NCBI RefSeq assembly: GCF_019492055.1
Contig: NZ_JAICBX010000001.1
Location: 1,658,696-1,722,695, forward strand
Direction: 5' to 3'
From: Flavimaribacter sediminis
Lineage (GTDB): Bacteria; Pseudomonadota; Alphaproteobacteria; Rhizobiales; Rhizobiaceae
DNA length: 64,000 nt
The notes under the pieces were generated by a model. That model made no database searches. It had not been told where the DNA came from and worked only from the letters and a program-made list of their open reading frames with translations. The stretch's first letter is position 1; the number at the start of each line of letters is the position of its first letter. The translations under genes and the position numbers were made by a program. This document shows positions 35,275-46,200 of the stretch, piece by piece.

Positions 35275-36026
35275 CCGATCGACTCCCTCACGCGATCGAC
35301 AAGATCATGGTCCGTGAGGTCAAGCTTGAGAGGCGTGACCGAAATTTTCTTCTCATTGACGGCATTGAGGTCCGTGCCGTCGTGGAATTCATGCTGTCGA
35401 CGGGAAAAACGAAGCCAATAATAGGGAAAGCCGCGACCGTCTTCGCGCTGCTCCACCTGGAGACCGTGCGTCAACTTGCCCTGCGTCGTGACCTCGGTTC
35501 CCTCCACGTCCGCCACTTCGCAGCGCGGGAAATTGATATTGAGCAGCGTACCGGCAGGAAGATCGACATCCGCCAGCTTCTTCAACAGATCCGGCGCCAT
35601 GCTTTCCGCCGTATTCCAGGGCAATACACGGCCATGCTGCGGATCATAGGCCTGGCTGAGCGCAATCGAGCGAATCCCGAGCAAGGTTCCCTCGATGGCG
35701 CCCGCCACAGTGCCTGAATAGGTGACGTCGTCGGCGAGATTTTGCCCGGCGTTGACGCCGGACAGGATCAGAGCCGGCGGCTCCTTCATCAATTTGCGCA
35801 CACCCATGATAACGCAGTCCGTCGGCGTTCCTGTAACGGCATAGCGCTTTTCGGAAACTTCACGCAGGCGCAGCGGATGGGAAAGCGTCAGCGAATGCGC
35901 CAGACCGCTCTGATCGGTTTCCGGCGCGACGATCCAGATATCATCGGACAGATGGCGCGCGATACGCTCCAGAACGGCAAGGCCTTCGGCGTGAATTCCA
36001 TCGTCATTCGTCAGCAATATCCGCAT
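35271..36026 (-). CDS. surE: 5'/3'-nucleotidase SurE
   Basis: 251 residues. The SurE signature [22 protein letters not shown] supplies the Asp pair for metal binding, followed by [22 protein letters not shown] and [22 protein letters not shown]. SurE dephosphorylates nucleoside monophosphates and exopolyphosphate. It is translationally coupled to pcm by a 4-nt overlap and lies 14 bp downstream of serS. Confidence 0.97.
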   Translation of the reverse strand: MRILLTNDDGIHAEGLAVLERIARHLSDDIWIVAPETDQSGLAHSLTLSHPLRLREVSEKRYAVTGTPTDCVIMGVRKLMKEPPALILSGVNAGQNLADDVTYSGTVAGAIEGTLLGIRSIALSQAYDPQHGRVLPWNTAESMAPDLLKKLADVDLPAGTLLNINFPRCEVADVEGTEVTTQGKLTHGLQVEQREDGRGFPYYWLRFSRRQHEFHDGTDLNAVNEKKISVTPLKLDLTDHDLVDRVRESIG

Positions 36027-36040
36027 GCGTCTCCCCGATT

Positions 36041-37321
36041 TCAGTTTCGTTCAACCCGCGTCATGCCGCCGGTGTATGGCAACAGCGCGGAAGGCACGGT
36101 GATGCTACCGTCCTCATTCAGATAGTTTTCCATAACGGCTATGAGCGCTCGGCCGACTGCGACGCCGGATCCGTTGAGCGTGTGAACGAAGCTGGCGCCT
36201 TTTTCACCGCTCTTGCGGTACCGCGCATGCATCCGCCGCGCCTGAAAATCACCGCATACGGAGCAGGACGAGATTTCACGATAGGTGTCCTGTCCCGGCA
36301 GCCAGACCTCCAGATCGTAGGTCTTTCGCGCGCCGAAACCCATATCGCCGGTGCTGAGCACCATGACCTTGTAGTGAAGGTCGAGACGTTTCAGCACTTC
36401 CTCGGCGCACGAGGTCATGCGTTCCAGTTCGTCGACCGAGTTGTCCTCGTCCGTCACCGAGACCAGTTCCACCTTGTAGAACTGATGCTGACGAAGCATG
36501 CCGCGCGTATCCCGACCCGCCGATCCGGCCTCGGAACGGAAGCACGGCGTCAAGGCAGTGTAGCGGAGCGGCAACTGCTCGTGTTCCAATATCTGCTCGC
36601 GCACCAGGTTGGTCAGCGAAACCTCTGCAGTCGGAATCATCCAGCGGTCATCGGTCGTACGAAACAGGTCCTCGGCGAATTTCGGAAGCTGTCCGGTGCC
36701 CACCAGGGCCGCGCTGCGCACCAGCAGCGGCGCGTGGACCTCTGTGTATCCATGTTCGCCGGTATGCAGGTCCAGCATGAACTGACCAAGCGCCCGCTCC
36801 AGACGCGCAAGTTGACTGGAAACGATCGTAAAGCGGCTTCCGGCGATCCGGGCGGCCGTCTCGAAATCCATCTGGCCCAGGGCTTCGCCGATCTCGAAAT
36901 GCTCTTTGGCGGGATGATTCCAGCCGGGCTTTCTGCCGACGGTTCGCGCCTCGATATTCGCCGACTCGTCCGCGCCCACCGGCACGCCTTCAAGCGGTAT
37001 ATTGGGCACCGACAGCAGGCTTTCTTCCATCCTGGCGTCGAGTTCGCGGACTTCGTCTTCAGCCTGCTGGAGATCGCCTTTCAACTTGGCGACTTCGGCT
37101 TTCAGCTTTTCAGCGAGGTCGGTTTCCTTGCGCCCCATGGCTGCGCCGATTTCCTTGGACGCCGAATTGCGGCGCGCCTGCATTTCCTGCATGCGCTGGA
37201 CATGGGAACGACGCTCTTCATCCAACGCGATCAAGGCGTCGGAACGAGTCTCGTTGCTCCGTTGAACCATCGCCTTGTCAAAGGCTTCCGGGTTGTCCCT
37301 AATCCATCTAATATCAAGCAT
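36041..37321 (-). CDS. serS: seryl-tRNA synthetase
   Basis: 426 residues. The N-terminal long coiled-coil arm (about residues 30-105) recognises the tRNA-Ser variable arm. The class II catalytic core follows with motif 2 [24 protein letters not shown] and motif 3 [18 protein letters not shown]. The start [18 protein letters not shown] is typical. It belongs to the conserved tatABC-serS-surE-pcm-nlpD block. Confidence 0.98.
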   Translation of the reverse strand: MLDIRWIRDNPEAFDKAMVQRSNETRSDALIALDEERRSHVQRMQEMQARRNSASKEIGAAMGRKETDLAEKLKAEVAKLKGDLQQAEDEVRELDARMEESLLSVPNIPLEGVPVGADESANIEARTVGRKPGWNHPAKEHFEIGEALGQMDFETAARIAGSRFTIVSSQLARLERALGQFMLDLHTGEHGYTEVHAPLLVRSAALVGTGQLPKFAEDLFRTTDDRWMIPTAEVSLTNLVREQILEHEQLPLRYTALTPCFRSEAGSAGRDTRGMLRQHQFYKVELVSVTDEDNSVDELERMTSCAEEVLKRLDLHYKVMVLSTGDMGFGARKTYDLEVWLPGQDTYREISSCSVCGDFQARRMHARYRKSGEKGASFVHTLNGSGVAVGRALIAVMENYLNEDGSITVPSALLPYTGGMTRVERN

Positions 37322-37393
37322 GCCTAAAATCCGTACCTGTCGCAGCCGGCCAATTCCTGGCGGACGGCGTCATCTGTCCATCTATTTCCGCTG

Positions 37394-38233
37394 TCAGGAG
37401 CTGGGCGTTTCCGCAGCCGATTCCCCAGTGTCTGAATCGGCGTCGTCAGATTGTTTTCGTCTCGCACGGGATCGCTCCACCCGCCTGGCGGCATAGATGG
37501 CAATCTCGTAGAGAAGGATCGTCGGAATCGCAAGACCGATCTGGCTCGCCGGGTCAGGCGGAGTGAGAACAGCCGCAGCGATGAACGCGCCAACGATTGC
37601 GTATTTGCGCTTTTTGGCCAGTCCCTCCGCTGTCACCAGCCCGGCGCGGGCCATCAGCGTCGTGACCACAGGGAGCTGGAACACCAGTCCGAAGGCGAAG
37701 ATCAGCGTCATGATCAGGCTGAGATACTCGGACACCTTCGGCAGCAATTCGATGGCCACCTGTCCGCCTTCGCCTGTCTGTTCCATGGACAGGAAGAACC
37801 AGAGAACCATAGGAATAAAGAAGAAGTAGACAAGCGCCGCGCCGATAAGGAAAAGAATCGGAGACGCAATCAGGAATGGCAGGAAGGCGGATCTTTCGTT
37901 CTTGTACAGTCCCGGCGCGACGAACTTGTAGATCTGCGAGGCAATTACCGGGAACGCGATCAGCAGTCCGCCGAACATGGCGATCTTGATCTGCGTAAAG
38001 AAGAACTCCTGGGGCGCGGTATAGATCAGCTCGATCTGTCTGCCTTCGAGACCTGCCCAGCTGACAGCCCACTTGAAGGGAATGACAAGCAGATTGAATA
38101 TCTGTTTGGCAAAAAAGAAGCAGAACAGAAAGGCCACGAAAAACGCCCCGACGGCCCAAAGGAGCCTTTGGCGAAGTTCGATCAGATGCGAGAGAAGCGG
38201 CTGCGGCGTGTCGTCGATTTCGTCGTTGCTCAC
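37394..38233 (-). CDS. tatC: twin-arginine translocase subunit TatC
   Basis: 279 residues with six TM segments. N-terminal PLLSHLIELRQRLLWAVGAF and FYKNERSAFLPF-like (GLYKNERSAFLPFLIASPIL) are TatC signatures. TatC is the receptor for twin-arginine signal peptides in the inner membrane. The GTG start overlaps the tatB stop by 4 nt. The C-terminal 35 residues are charged and Ser/Asp-rich. Confidence 0.97.
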   Translation of the reverse strand: MSNDEIDDTPQPLLSHLIELRQRLLWAVGAFFVAFLFCFFFAKQIFNLLVIPFKWAVSWAGLEGRQIELIYTAPQEFFFTQIKIAMFGGLLIAFPVIASQIYKFVAPGLYKNERSAFLPFLIASPILFLIGAALVYFFFIPMVLWFFLSMEQTGEGGQVAIELLPKVSEYLSLIMTLIFAFGLVFQLPVVTTLMARAGLVTAEGLAKKRKYAIVGAFIAAAVLTPPDPASQIGLAIPTILLYEIAIYAARRVERSRARRKQSDDADSDTGESAAETPSS

Positions 38234-39039
38234 GCTTTCTCTCCGCTGCCGCTCGATGCTGTGCCGGGCGCTGTCTTCTTCGCGCCGGCGTTGTCAGCAG
38301 ACGCCGCCGCCCTGGATTTCGACGCCGGGCTCTTTGCCCGCGTGGTGGTCTTGCGGGTCTTGCTTGCAGCCGGCGTCGGTGAAGCGGCTGCCTTCGTCGA
38401 TCCAGCGCCCGTCTTTGCGGCTCCGCCAGCAGCCTTGGTCGAGCCGGATTTGGCCGCAGCCGACCCGGAGGCCTTCGACTTTGCGGATGTGGATTTTGCG
38501 GACGCCGATTTTGCAGACGCAGACTTTGTGGTCGTTGACTTCGTCGTTGTCGAGGCCGCTTTCCCGCTCGCCGCCGTCTTGCGGGTGGAGGACTTGCGCG
38601 TCGCCGGCTTTTTCGCGGCGGCGGCGCCTTTCGTCTTCTTGGGCGTTTCAGCCGCCTTCGGCTCCGCAGATTGCGTTTTCTCGGTGACCTTTTCCATATC
38701 CGCGCTCTTTGCGACAGAAGGCGTCGGCCCCGTGGACTTCGCCGCTTCGTTCAATCCGGCCTTGATGTCCCGACCGGCGCTTTCGAGCGGGTCGATTACA
38801 TCTTTCAACGCATTGCGCGGATTGAACTTTCGCGCATCCGAAATCATCGAACTCACATCGTCGAGTTCGGCTTCTTTCAGAGCGTCATCGAATTGCTTGC
38901 GAAAATCACCGGCCATGCTTCTGAACTTTTTCGTGGTCTTTCCGAACGTCCGGAGCATCTCCGGCAGATCCTTCGGACCCACGATAAGGACAAGAACCAG
39001 AGCGACGACGATGAATTCCTGCCAGCCCAGATCAAGCAT
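38230..39039 (-). CDS. tatB: twin-arginine translocase subunit TatB with long Lys/Ala/Ser-rich tail
   Basis: 269 residues. The N-terminal TM and amphipathic helix (MLDLGWQEFIVVALVLVLIVGPKDLP and MLRTFGKTTKKFRSMAGDF) identify TatB. From about residue 115 the protein is a low-complexity tail rich in K, A, S and T, with repeated blocks of the TTTKS/SASAKS/KSTSAKS kind. E. coli TatB is 171 residues, so the tail roughly doubles the cytoplasmic part. It overlaps tatC by 4 nt. Confidence 0.95.
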   Translation of the reverse strand: MLDLGWQEFIVVALVLVLIVGPKDLPEMLRTFGKTTKKFRSMAGDFRKQFDDALKEAELDDVSSMISDARKFNPRNALKDVIDPLESAGRDIKAGLNEAAKSTGPTPSVAKSADMEKVTEKTQSAEPKAAETPKKTKGAAAAKKPATRKSSTRKTAASGKAASTTTKSTTTKSASAKSASAKSTSAKSKASGSAAAKSGSTKAAGGAAKTGAGSTKAAASPTPAASKTRKTTTRAKSPASKSRAAASADNAGAKKTAPGTASSGSGEKA

Positions 39040-39112
39040 GGACGGTCATCTCCGAAGCGGTGTCATCGGCAAACAGGTGTGACATACGTGTTGTTCAGGC
39101 TGTCCCTTGCAA

Positions 39113-39316
39113 TCAGCTTTTTTCTGCGGATTCGTCAGCCTTGTGTTCCACAGTCTTGGATTTGTCAGACTCGGCTTCCTCGTCGGACATCCCCTTGCGG
39201 AAACTTTTGATACCTTTGGCGACATCGCCCATCAGTTCCGGAATCTTGCCGCGGCCAAACAGCAGCAGCACGACCACCAGAACGATCAGCCAGTGCCAAA
39301 TGCTAAAACTACCCAT
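39113..39316 (-). CDS. tatA: twin-arginine translocase subunit TatA
   Basis: 67 residues: [29 protein letters not shown] is the TatA TM and hinge, followed by the amphipathic helix [18 protein letters not shown] and a short acidic/lysine tail. TatA oligomerises to form the pore. tatB follows 73 bp later in the same direction. Confidence 0.97.
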   Translation of the reverse strand: MGSFSIWHWLIVLVVVLLLFGRGKIPELMGDVAKGIKSFRKGMSDEEAESDKSKTVEHKADESAEKS

Positions 39317-39364
39317 ACTCGTCTCCTTTGAGGCGTCTCATCCTGATTTAGGATGTTTCGTCGC

Positions 39365-40450
39365 TCATTTAAACAGCAAAATGTCCCGCTCGTTAACGCA
39401 AAGAGACACATCCTGCAAATCAGACTTAAGTGTACCAACCGGCATACGCGCCTGAACGAGTTTGTCAACGCCGGGAACAGACAGCGCAAACTGCTCATAA
39501 TCACCAAGAAATCGTCGATATACGATGCGCGCAGGCACAGAACCGCCATTTTCCACTATGCCGATGCCCGAAACTCTTACTGCCACCGACAGCTTTTCCC
39601 CGTCACTCCAACCCTTTGCATGAAAACGTCCCAGCGGCGTGTCGACCTGGCCTGCGGTCACGCACACATCGAAAACAGTAATTTCGGCAAAAAAGCCGGC
39701 AACGAAAAGATCCGAGGGTGCTCGATAGATCTGTTCGGCTGTGCCGAGTTGCGCCAGTGCGCCGTCCTTCAGCAAGGCAATGGTATCGGCCATCCGCATC
39801 GCTTCCTCGGCGTCGTGGGTGACAATGACTCCGGTGGCGCCGGTTTCCGCCAGTATCGAAAGCGTCTCCGTGCGAACACTGTCCCTCAGGCGCGTATCAA
39901 GTCCCGAAAACGGCTCATCCATCAACAGGACCGATGGCCGTGGAGCCAGCGCCCGCGCCAGCGCCACACGCTGCTGCTCGCCTCCTGACAAAGCATGGGG
40001 ATACTGGTCTGCGTAGTGCGCCAATCCAACCCTCTCCAACGACGCCATGCCTGTATCGCTGGCCTCCTTCTGCGACAACGCAGTGAGGCCAAATTTGACA
40101 TTGTCGAGGACATTCATATGCGGGAAAAGCGCGAAATCCTGGAATACGAAGCCAACGCCGCGATATTCGGGCGGCACGAACACAGAAGGTCCGCTGACTT
40201 CCTTTCCATCGAGCAGAACCCGTCCACGCGTCGGCGCCTCTATGCCGGCCGCCAGACGAAGCAACGTCGTCTTTCCGGATCCGGAAGGGCCGAGCAGACA
40301 CAGTATCTTTCCCGCCTGTGCGGTCAGCGACAGGTTTCGGATGGTGGCGTGACCGTCATAGCCATGACTGACTTCATCAAAAGTCAATGTTGCGGCGAAC
40401 GCCGCGCCGGCCGGAGACCGCGATCGTTTGTTTGGCGGAAGCGAATTCAC
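39365..40450 (-). CDS. ABC transporter ATP-binding protein, FbpC-like, without partners
   Basis: 361 residues with a GTG start. Walker A GPSGSGKTTLLRLAAG, Q-loop FQDFALFPHMNV, signature LSGGEQQRVALARALAP, Walker B VLLMDEPFSGLD and switch VIVTHDAEEAMRM are all intact. A C-terminal regulatory (TOBE-like) region occupies about residues 250-361, as in FbpC/PotA/ModC-type importers. Binding-protein and permease genes are absent nearby. It is inserted between scpB and tatA in a block that is otherwise continuous in related genomes, with only 38 and 48 bp gaps. The substrate is unknown; iron is a guess by similarity. Confidence 0.88.
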   Translation of the reverse strand: MNSLPPNKRSRSPAGAAFAATLTFDEVSHGYDGHATIRNLSLTAQAGKILCLLGPSGSGKTTLLRLAAGIEAPTRGRVLLDGKEVSGPSVFVPPEYRGVGFVFQDFALFPHMNVLDNVKFGLTALSQKEASDTGMASLERVGLAHYADQYPHALSGGEQQRVALARALAPRPSVLLMDEPFSGLDTRLRDSVRTETLSILAETGATGVIVTHDAEEAMRMADTIALLKDGALAQLGTAEQIYRAPSDLFVAGFFAEITVFDVCVTAGQVDTPLGRFHAKGWSDGEKLSVAVRVSGIGIVENGGSVPARIVYRRFLGDYEQFALSVPGVDKLVQARMPVGTLKSDLQDVSLCVNERDILLFK

Positions 40451-40488
40451 AAAGGGCCTTTCAATTCCCCCTTATAAAGTTTCGCTCA

Positions 40489-41229
40489 CTAGTCCTCTTT
40501 TTCAACAGCCGGAGTCAAGAGGCCGAGTTCCTCGAGATCCATTTGCGTAATGGGGTCTTCGTCTTCTTCCAGTTCATCGTCGGAAGGCGGAAGCGGCACC
40601 TGGAAATCCGAAGGCACACGCGATGAGAGCAGGCCGGCGCCCTTGAGTTCCTCCAGTCCGGGAAGGTCGCGCAATTCTTCCAGACCGAAATGATCGAGAA
40701 ATTCGAGGGTCGTGCCGTAGGTGACGGGACGCCCCGGCGTCCTGCGCCGACCTCGCATCTTGACCCAGCCGGACTCCAGCAGGACGTCCAGTGTGCCGCG
40801 GGACGTCGCTACGCCTCGAATTTCCTCGACTTCGGCCCGCGTCACCGGCTGGTGGTAGGAAATGATGGCGAGGACTTCCAGCGCCGCGCGCGACAGTTTG
40901 CGCACATCCGTCTGATCACGATGAATGAGAAACGACAGATCGGCTGCTGTCCGGAACGCCCAGCAATCGTCGACGCGAACGAGATTGACTCCGCGCATGG
41001 TGTAAAGTCCGGCAAGGCGCTTCATCACGTCGCCGACATTGACGCCGTCGGGGATTTTCTCGGCGATCAGTTTTTCCTGAACCGGTTCCGAAGACGCGAA
41101 GACCATCGCCTCCGCGATTCGTTCGGCCTCGCGCTCAAGGCGGGCGTCGTGCGCGGGCGCGTCATCTGCGTCGTCCGCATCATCTTGCGTCTTGAAGGGC
41201 ACGATGCGGACTTGCGATCCTTCAGTCAT
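40489..41229 (-). CDS. scpB: segregation and condensation protein B
   Basis: 246 residues. ScpB winged-helix features: EAMVFASSEPVQEKLIAEKIP, VRVDDCWAFRTAADLSFLI, LSRAALEVLAIISYHQPVTRAEVEEIRGV and WVKMRGRRRTPGRPVTYGTTLEFLDHFGL. ScpB is a kleisin-associated subunit of the SMC complex. The N- and C-terminal extensions are acidic. It overlaps the scpA stop by 8 nt. Confidence 0.97.
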   Translation of the reverse strand: MTEGSQVRIVPFKTQDDADDADDAPAHDARLEREAERIAEAMVFASSEPVQEKLIAEKIPDGVNVGDVMKRLAGLYTMRGVNLVRVDDCWAFRTAADLSFLIHRDQTDVRKLSRAALEVLAIISYHQPVTRAEVEEIRGVATSRGTLDVLLESGWVKMRGRRRTPGRPVTYGTTLEFLDHFGLEELRDLPGLEELKGAGLLSSRVPSDFQVPLPPSDDELEEDEDPITQMDLEELGLLTPAVEKED

Positions 41230-42091
41230 GGGAGGCGTTTTCCTGTGTTGTCGACGAGGCGGCCGGATCGGCGGCGCTCTTCAGATAGATCGGCGCAAAA
41301 GCCTGGTCCTGGCGGATCAGCAGTTTTCCTTCCCGCACCATCTCAAGCGACGCAGCAAACGAACTGGCGATCGCGGTCGCCCTTTCCTCCGGGTCGCTCA
41401 GATAACGGACCAGAAAACGTTCGAGCGCTGTCCACTCATGCAGTTCGCCGATTATCGATTTCAGAATGACCCGCGCCTCGCTCAGCGACCAGACGCGCCG
41501 GCGCATGATTGTCACCTGGCGGACGGAACCCCTTTGACGCAGCTGCGCATAGGAATTGAGCAGATCGTACAGGGTGGCGGAAAACTCGGATTTGCGTTCG
41601 ACCACGACCGGTTCCGGGGCGCCGCGGGGAAAGACGTCGCGGCCCAGCCGGTTCCGGTTTATCAGGCGGGTCGCCGCATCGCGCATGGCTTCAAGGCGTT
41701 TGAGCCGGAAGGCCAGCTGCGTCGCCATTTCTTCGCCCGACGGGCCGTCATCGGTGTTTTGCTGGGGAATGAGCAGGCGCGATTTCAGATAGGCGAGCCA
41801 GGCGGCCATGACCAGATAATCGGCTGCGAGCTCCAGACGCAATTGTCGGGCTCTTTCGACGAAAGCCAGATATTGCTCGGCAAGCGCCAGAACGGAAATC
41901 CGCGCCAGGTCGACTTTTTGCGTTCTTGCGAGATGGAGCAGCAGATCCAGCGGACCTTCATATCCTTCGGTGTCAACGACCAGCGCCGGCTCGCTGACGC
42001 CGCGCTCGTCCCGATCGTCCGACCAGATCCGGTCCATCGGCGCCGCCGGCGGTTTCCTGGGATCGATATTTTCTCTGACAGCGCCGCTCAT
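41222..42091 (-). CDS. scpA: segregation and condensation protein A (kleisin)
   Basis: 289 residues with the ScpA signature GYEGPLDLLLHLARTQKVDLARISV and DYLVMAAWLAYLKSRLLIP. The C-terminal winged helix includes MRRRVWSLSEARVILKSII. ScpA bridges the SMC heads in chromosome condensation. It is preceded 9 bp upstream by nagZ and coupled to scpB. Confidence 0.97.
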   Translation of the reverse strand: MSGAVRENIDPRKPPAAPMDRIWSDDRDERGVSEPALVVDTEGYEGPLDLLLHLARTQKVDLARISVLALAEQYLAFVERARQLRLELAADYLVMAAWLAYLKSRLLIPQQNTDDGPSGEEMATQLAFRLKRLEAMRDAATRLINRNRLGRDVFPRGAPEPVVVERKSEFSATLYDLLNSYAQLRQRGSVRQVTIMRRRVWSLSEARVILKSIIGELHEWTALERFLVRYLSDPEERATAIASSFAASLEMVREGKLLIRQDQAFAPIYLKSAADPAASSTTQENASHD

Positions 42092-42100
42092 ATACCCTGC

Positions 42101-43132
42101 TCAAACCATGACGGTGTTCGCCGAAAGGAGATCATCGAATTCCGCTCTCAGCGCGGCTTCGTCAGCCGCCTGGGGCGCTTTGAACATCGACATGACCCTG
42201 TCGGCCCGTTGCAGCGATTTGCCCTGGAGCACCGGTGTGTTGTCCGCTACATCCGGCATTTCGTCCATGGAACCGTTGCAATGCAGAATTACATCGCACC
42301 CGGCTTGGAAAATTGCACTGGTCTTCGATGCGAAATCCCCAGAAAGCGCTTTCATGGAGATATCGTCCGACATCAAAAGACCGTCGAAACCCAGCTTTGC
42401 GCGAATGATGTCCTCGATCACTCTGCGCGACGTCGTCGCCGGCCCGACTGGGTCAATTCCCGTGTAGACCACGTGCGCCGTCATCGCCATCGGAGCCGAA
42501 GCGGCAAGCGCCATGAAGGGAATGAAATCGCTGGCCTCCAGGTCTGAAAGAGCAGCGTCGACCTGCGGTAGATCATGATGCGAATCGACATTCGCGCGCC
42601 CGTGGCCCGGCATATGCTTGATGACCGGAAGCACGCCCCCGGCGATCAGCCCCTCCATTGCGGCTGCGCCCATGGCGCTCACCAGATGCGGATCATGACC
42701 ATAGGCGCGATTGCCGATGACATCGTGACTACCCGCAACCGGCACGTCGAGCACCGGAAGACAATCCACGGTTATGCCAAGCTTGGCGAGATCGATCGCA
42801 TGGAGGCGAGACAGAAGCCATGCAGCCCGCAATCCCTTGCCCTTGTCCACGCAGTAAAGATCACCGAGAACGGACGCCGCCGGATATTGCGGCGCCAAAG
42901 GAGGTCGAAGCCTCTGGACACGGCCGCCCTCCTGATCGACAAGCACCGGCGCGTCGCTGCGTTCAACACATGCGCGAAGATCGCTGACCAGAAGGCGAAC
43001 CTGTTCCGCGTCGCCAATATTTCGCGCAAAAAGAATAAAGCCCCAAGGCCGCTCCTTCGTAAAGAAGGCGCGCTCGTCATCCGTCAGCGCCAATCCGCCG
43101 CATCCAAGGATCATCGCTTTTGATTCGCTCAT
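42101..43132 (-). CDS. nagZ: beta-N-acetylhexosaminidase (peptidoglycan recycling)
   Basis: GH3 glycosidase of 343 residues that releases GlcNAc from GlcNAc-anhydroMurNAc peptides in the cytoplasm. Diagnostic motif: VIKHMPGHGRANVDSHHDLP, with the KH(x)PGHG loop and His of the catalytic dyad, followed by LMSDDISMKALSG carrying the nucleophile Asp. The start MSESKAMILGCGG at 43132 is chosen over the open frame to 43189. It lies upstream of scpA. Confidence 0.96.
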   Translation of the reverse strand: MSESKAMILGCGGLALTDDERAFFTKERPWGFILFARNIGDAEQVRLLVSDLRACVERSDAPVLVDQEGGRVQRLRPPLAPQYPAASVLGDLYCVDKGKGLRAAWLLSRLHAIDLAKLGITVDCLPVLDVPVAGSHDVIGNRAYGHDPHLVSAMGAAAMEGLIAGGVLPVIKHMPGHGRANVDSHHDLPQVDAALSDLEASDFIPFMALAASAPMAMTAHVVYTGIDPVGPATTSRRVIEDIIRAKLGFDGLLMSDDISMKALSGDFASKTSAIFQAGCDVILHCNGSMDEMPDVADNTPVLQGKSLQRADRVMSMFKAPQAADEAALRAEFDDLLSANTVMV

Positions 43133-43281
43133 GGCGGAATCATACAGACAAACCGGAAAATGACCAGTATTGGCGGATCCGCACGTCACGCCAAAACACC
43201 TGTATTCAGGTGTTTGCAGCCGTAGACGTCATCCCGTCGATCCGGATCGATATCCGAGGCGCCAGCCGAGTGGAAACAGGA

Positions 43282-46200
43282 TCAACGAGCGACGAAGCAA
43301 TTGCCGCCGGCGTTTTTCAGGCTGTCGCAAAGGCGCGTCGCTTCTTCCTTGCTGCCGGCGGGGATGCGGACGCGATAGAAAACGCCGCGGCCTTCGATAT
43401 CCGCGCGCACTATCTGTGCGTTGCGGCCGCCGAGAACAGACGCATATTGCTGCGCCTGACGGTTGTAATCAGCCCGGGCTGCGTCTTCTGATGCCTGCGA
43501 GGAGATCTGAACAGAATATCCGCCTGCGCTGGCCGTCTGGCTGCTGCCGGCAAGATTGCCTCGATCCGTCACCGCTTCCACGATATCAACCGGTTGTTCC
43601 GCCGGACGCGACGTCGGCACCGGCGCCTGGATGGAACTGCGCAAATTGGTGCCCGCGCCGTCCGCATTCGCGGTCTCGGCAGCTCTGGTGGTGGTGGCCG
43701 ATGCAAGCTGCGTCTGCGACTGGTTCGCCGACGTTGTTGCAGCCGTTGACGCCGGACGTGCAGCGGGCAGTGGTATTTCCCCGCTGTTGCGTATGTTCTC
43801 GTCAATCGGCGGCAGCGCTGATGCAGCAGCTTGCTGACCGGATGCAGCGCTGCTTCCGGGAAGCGGCTCCTGTGCAGCAGACGTTTCGCCTGTTTCCTGG
43901 ACAGACAGACGCGCAGAACTGCTCACCGGAAGATCTTCTCCACTCGTTGAGGCGTCGTTGGCGAAAGCGCTTCTCTCGGCGTTCGGCTCCTGCTCGCGGG
44001 AGACGATCGTGCCGTCCGGTTTGACGATCAGCGTTCGGACGCGTTTCGGCGCAACGCCGTAGCTTTCGTCCGCCGCCGCCGCGGGATCCGGATTCATCGA
44101 ATTCGCAGTCAACCGGTCTTCGGACTTCGCCGAAGAGCCAACCGGCTCAGCCACGCCGCTACGGCCTTCAAGCGGAAGGGATTCCGGATTGAGCGTTCTT
44201 TGCACGACGTCGATCGGTTCTTCTTCGGTGCTAACAAGATTTTCCTGCGTCGGCGTCTCCGCGCCGTCTCCAGCGACCCTGTCGTAGACGGCGAGGTCCT
44301 GGTTCGGAACAGTCTTGCCGCCCGGATCAGCCGGCTTGATCTTTACCGGATCGCTGCTGGCGGCGATGACGGGCGGCTCGCCCTGCCCGCTGCTCTGCAG
44401 GCTGGAATCCCACCAGTAGAAACCTGCGCCGCCGACAAGCAGCAGCGCGACGACGGCGACGCCGCCATAAACCAGTTTGCTTCTGCCGGATTCGCTGCGG
44501 ATTTCATCCAGTTCGGGAAACTCGTCCATCGCGAATTCAGGATCCAAATCCTCTTCGGCGTATCGCGCAGTGGCCGCATAGCCTTGCTGCGGATAGTCAT
44601 CGTCCTCAAAGTCGTCGCCTTCCGAGAATTCCTCGATGGGTTCATCCGTCCAGTCCGGCGCTTCCTGCTCGTAATGCGTCGACTGATCGCTGAATTCGTG
44701 CGACAGGGCGTTCGCATGCGCTGCAACTTCAGCCGCGACCGCCGGATCGGCGTACTCGGAAAGGAACTCCGATTCGTCATAGGGTTCTTCAGAGCGATCG
44801 TCGCTCGCGCTTGCGCTGTACGAGCTTGCGTCTACGTCCACAGATATAGCGGCAAGCTCATCTTCAAGCGACAGGTTGAGATCTTCGTCGAGGGGAACAG
44901 TCGCGGCTGTTTCTTCCTCTTCGTACTCGGGAACCTCGATTACGCCCATATCGTCGGGAGCCATGTCGTCCTCGACGATGTCTCCGGCGTCGAAGGGCGA
45001 CTGATCGTAGTCCGTTTCGTCACTTCCCACACTCGATTCGACTTCCCCGATCTCCGCCGCCAGCAGGTCGCCAAGGTCAAGTCCCTGCTCGTCGGCGGCT
45101 TCATCAACGGGATTGTCGTATTCGGCGGAACTGTCCGCATCCGGCGTCGCAAGCGGCTTCGGGGTCGCGTAACTCTGAAACGGACGGATCGGATCTTCTT
45201 CCATCGGAGCCGCGTGATCATCATCAGGAGACGCGATCGCTTCCTCACTGTAAGGTCCGTCTTCAGAGCGACTTGCATTGTCCAGCTCGGCAAGCGTCGC
45301 CGTGAACTCGGCGTCGCCCTCATGGTCGCCATAGGGGTCCGGGGACGGGTACATCGCCTGCTCTGGTCTGTAAGGGTCCGCCGGACTCTGCTCGGATCCA
45401 GACTTGCCTTCGAGCGCGTCAAAAGCGGCCTGGAGCTCTGCTTCCAGACTCAGCGCTGTCTCGTCTGTTTCCTGCCTTGCATTCGGCCACTGTTCGTTTT
45501 TGGGCTCCTTACCGGGCCCGTCATTGCTTGGTGGTCGATTCATATCGTTTTTCGCGCCTTGTGAGCCTGTATTGTGCTCTTGGAATGCTTCGGATTCCGC
45601 TGTTTCTGAATGCTGAGCATCCTCATCCGGGTCGGAGAAATCGATACCCTCAAGATCCAACTCCGATTCCGGTTCAAAATCATTTTCCGTTATATCACCT
45701 TCGAATAGAGCATCAAAATCCAGCGGAGGCAAATCGGTCGAATCGGCGAATGGATGCAGAGCGGCCGGCTGGTCCGGGAGGGTTTCGGCCTCGCCTTTGA
45801 TCTCTTCCGCGACGGCTCCAACAGCGTCAGGCGTCACGTCGTCTGACTGCTTGTCGTCACTCGCGGTTTTCTCGATTTCTGCATGCAAATCCTCAAGCGA
45901 CAGGGACTCGAAATCGGCCTCCGGCTCCTCCGTCAGTTCTGCGCCTGGAGACTTTTCCTGCGGGGCGTCTTCGTCCTCGATGCTCTGAGCAAAAAGAGCG
46001 TCCAGATCGAAGGGATTCGGCTCGTCTGCGGGTTTTTGCTCTTGATCTTCCAATTCGACGATATCGGATGTCGGCGCTTCATCGGAAACCGGTTCTTCGG
46101 TTTCCGCCTCGCCCGACAATGAAAACGTCGAATAAAACGCGTCGAAATCGATGACCGGCGTATCCGACACGCCCTCATCGTCGGTCCGCTCCGCATCCGC

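Noticed and set aside
37451..39082. 543-codon plus-strand frame
   Set aside because: Antisense to tatC and tatB; its Ala/Asp/Val-rich part mirrors the Lys/Ala/Ser tail of TatB.
44200..45564. 454-codon plus-strand frame
   Set aside because: Antisense to the acidic part of the SPOR protein; low-complexity mirror translation.
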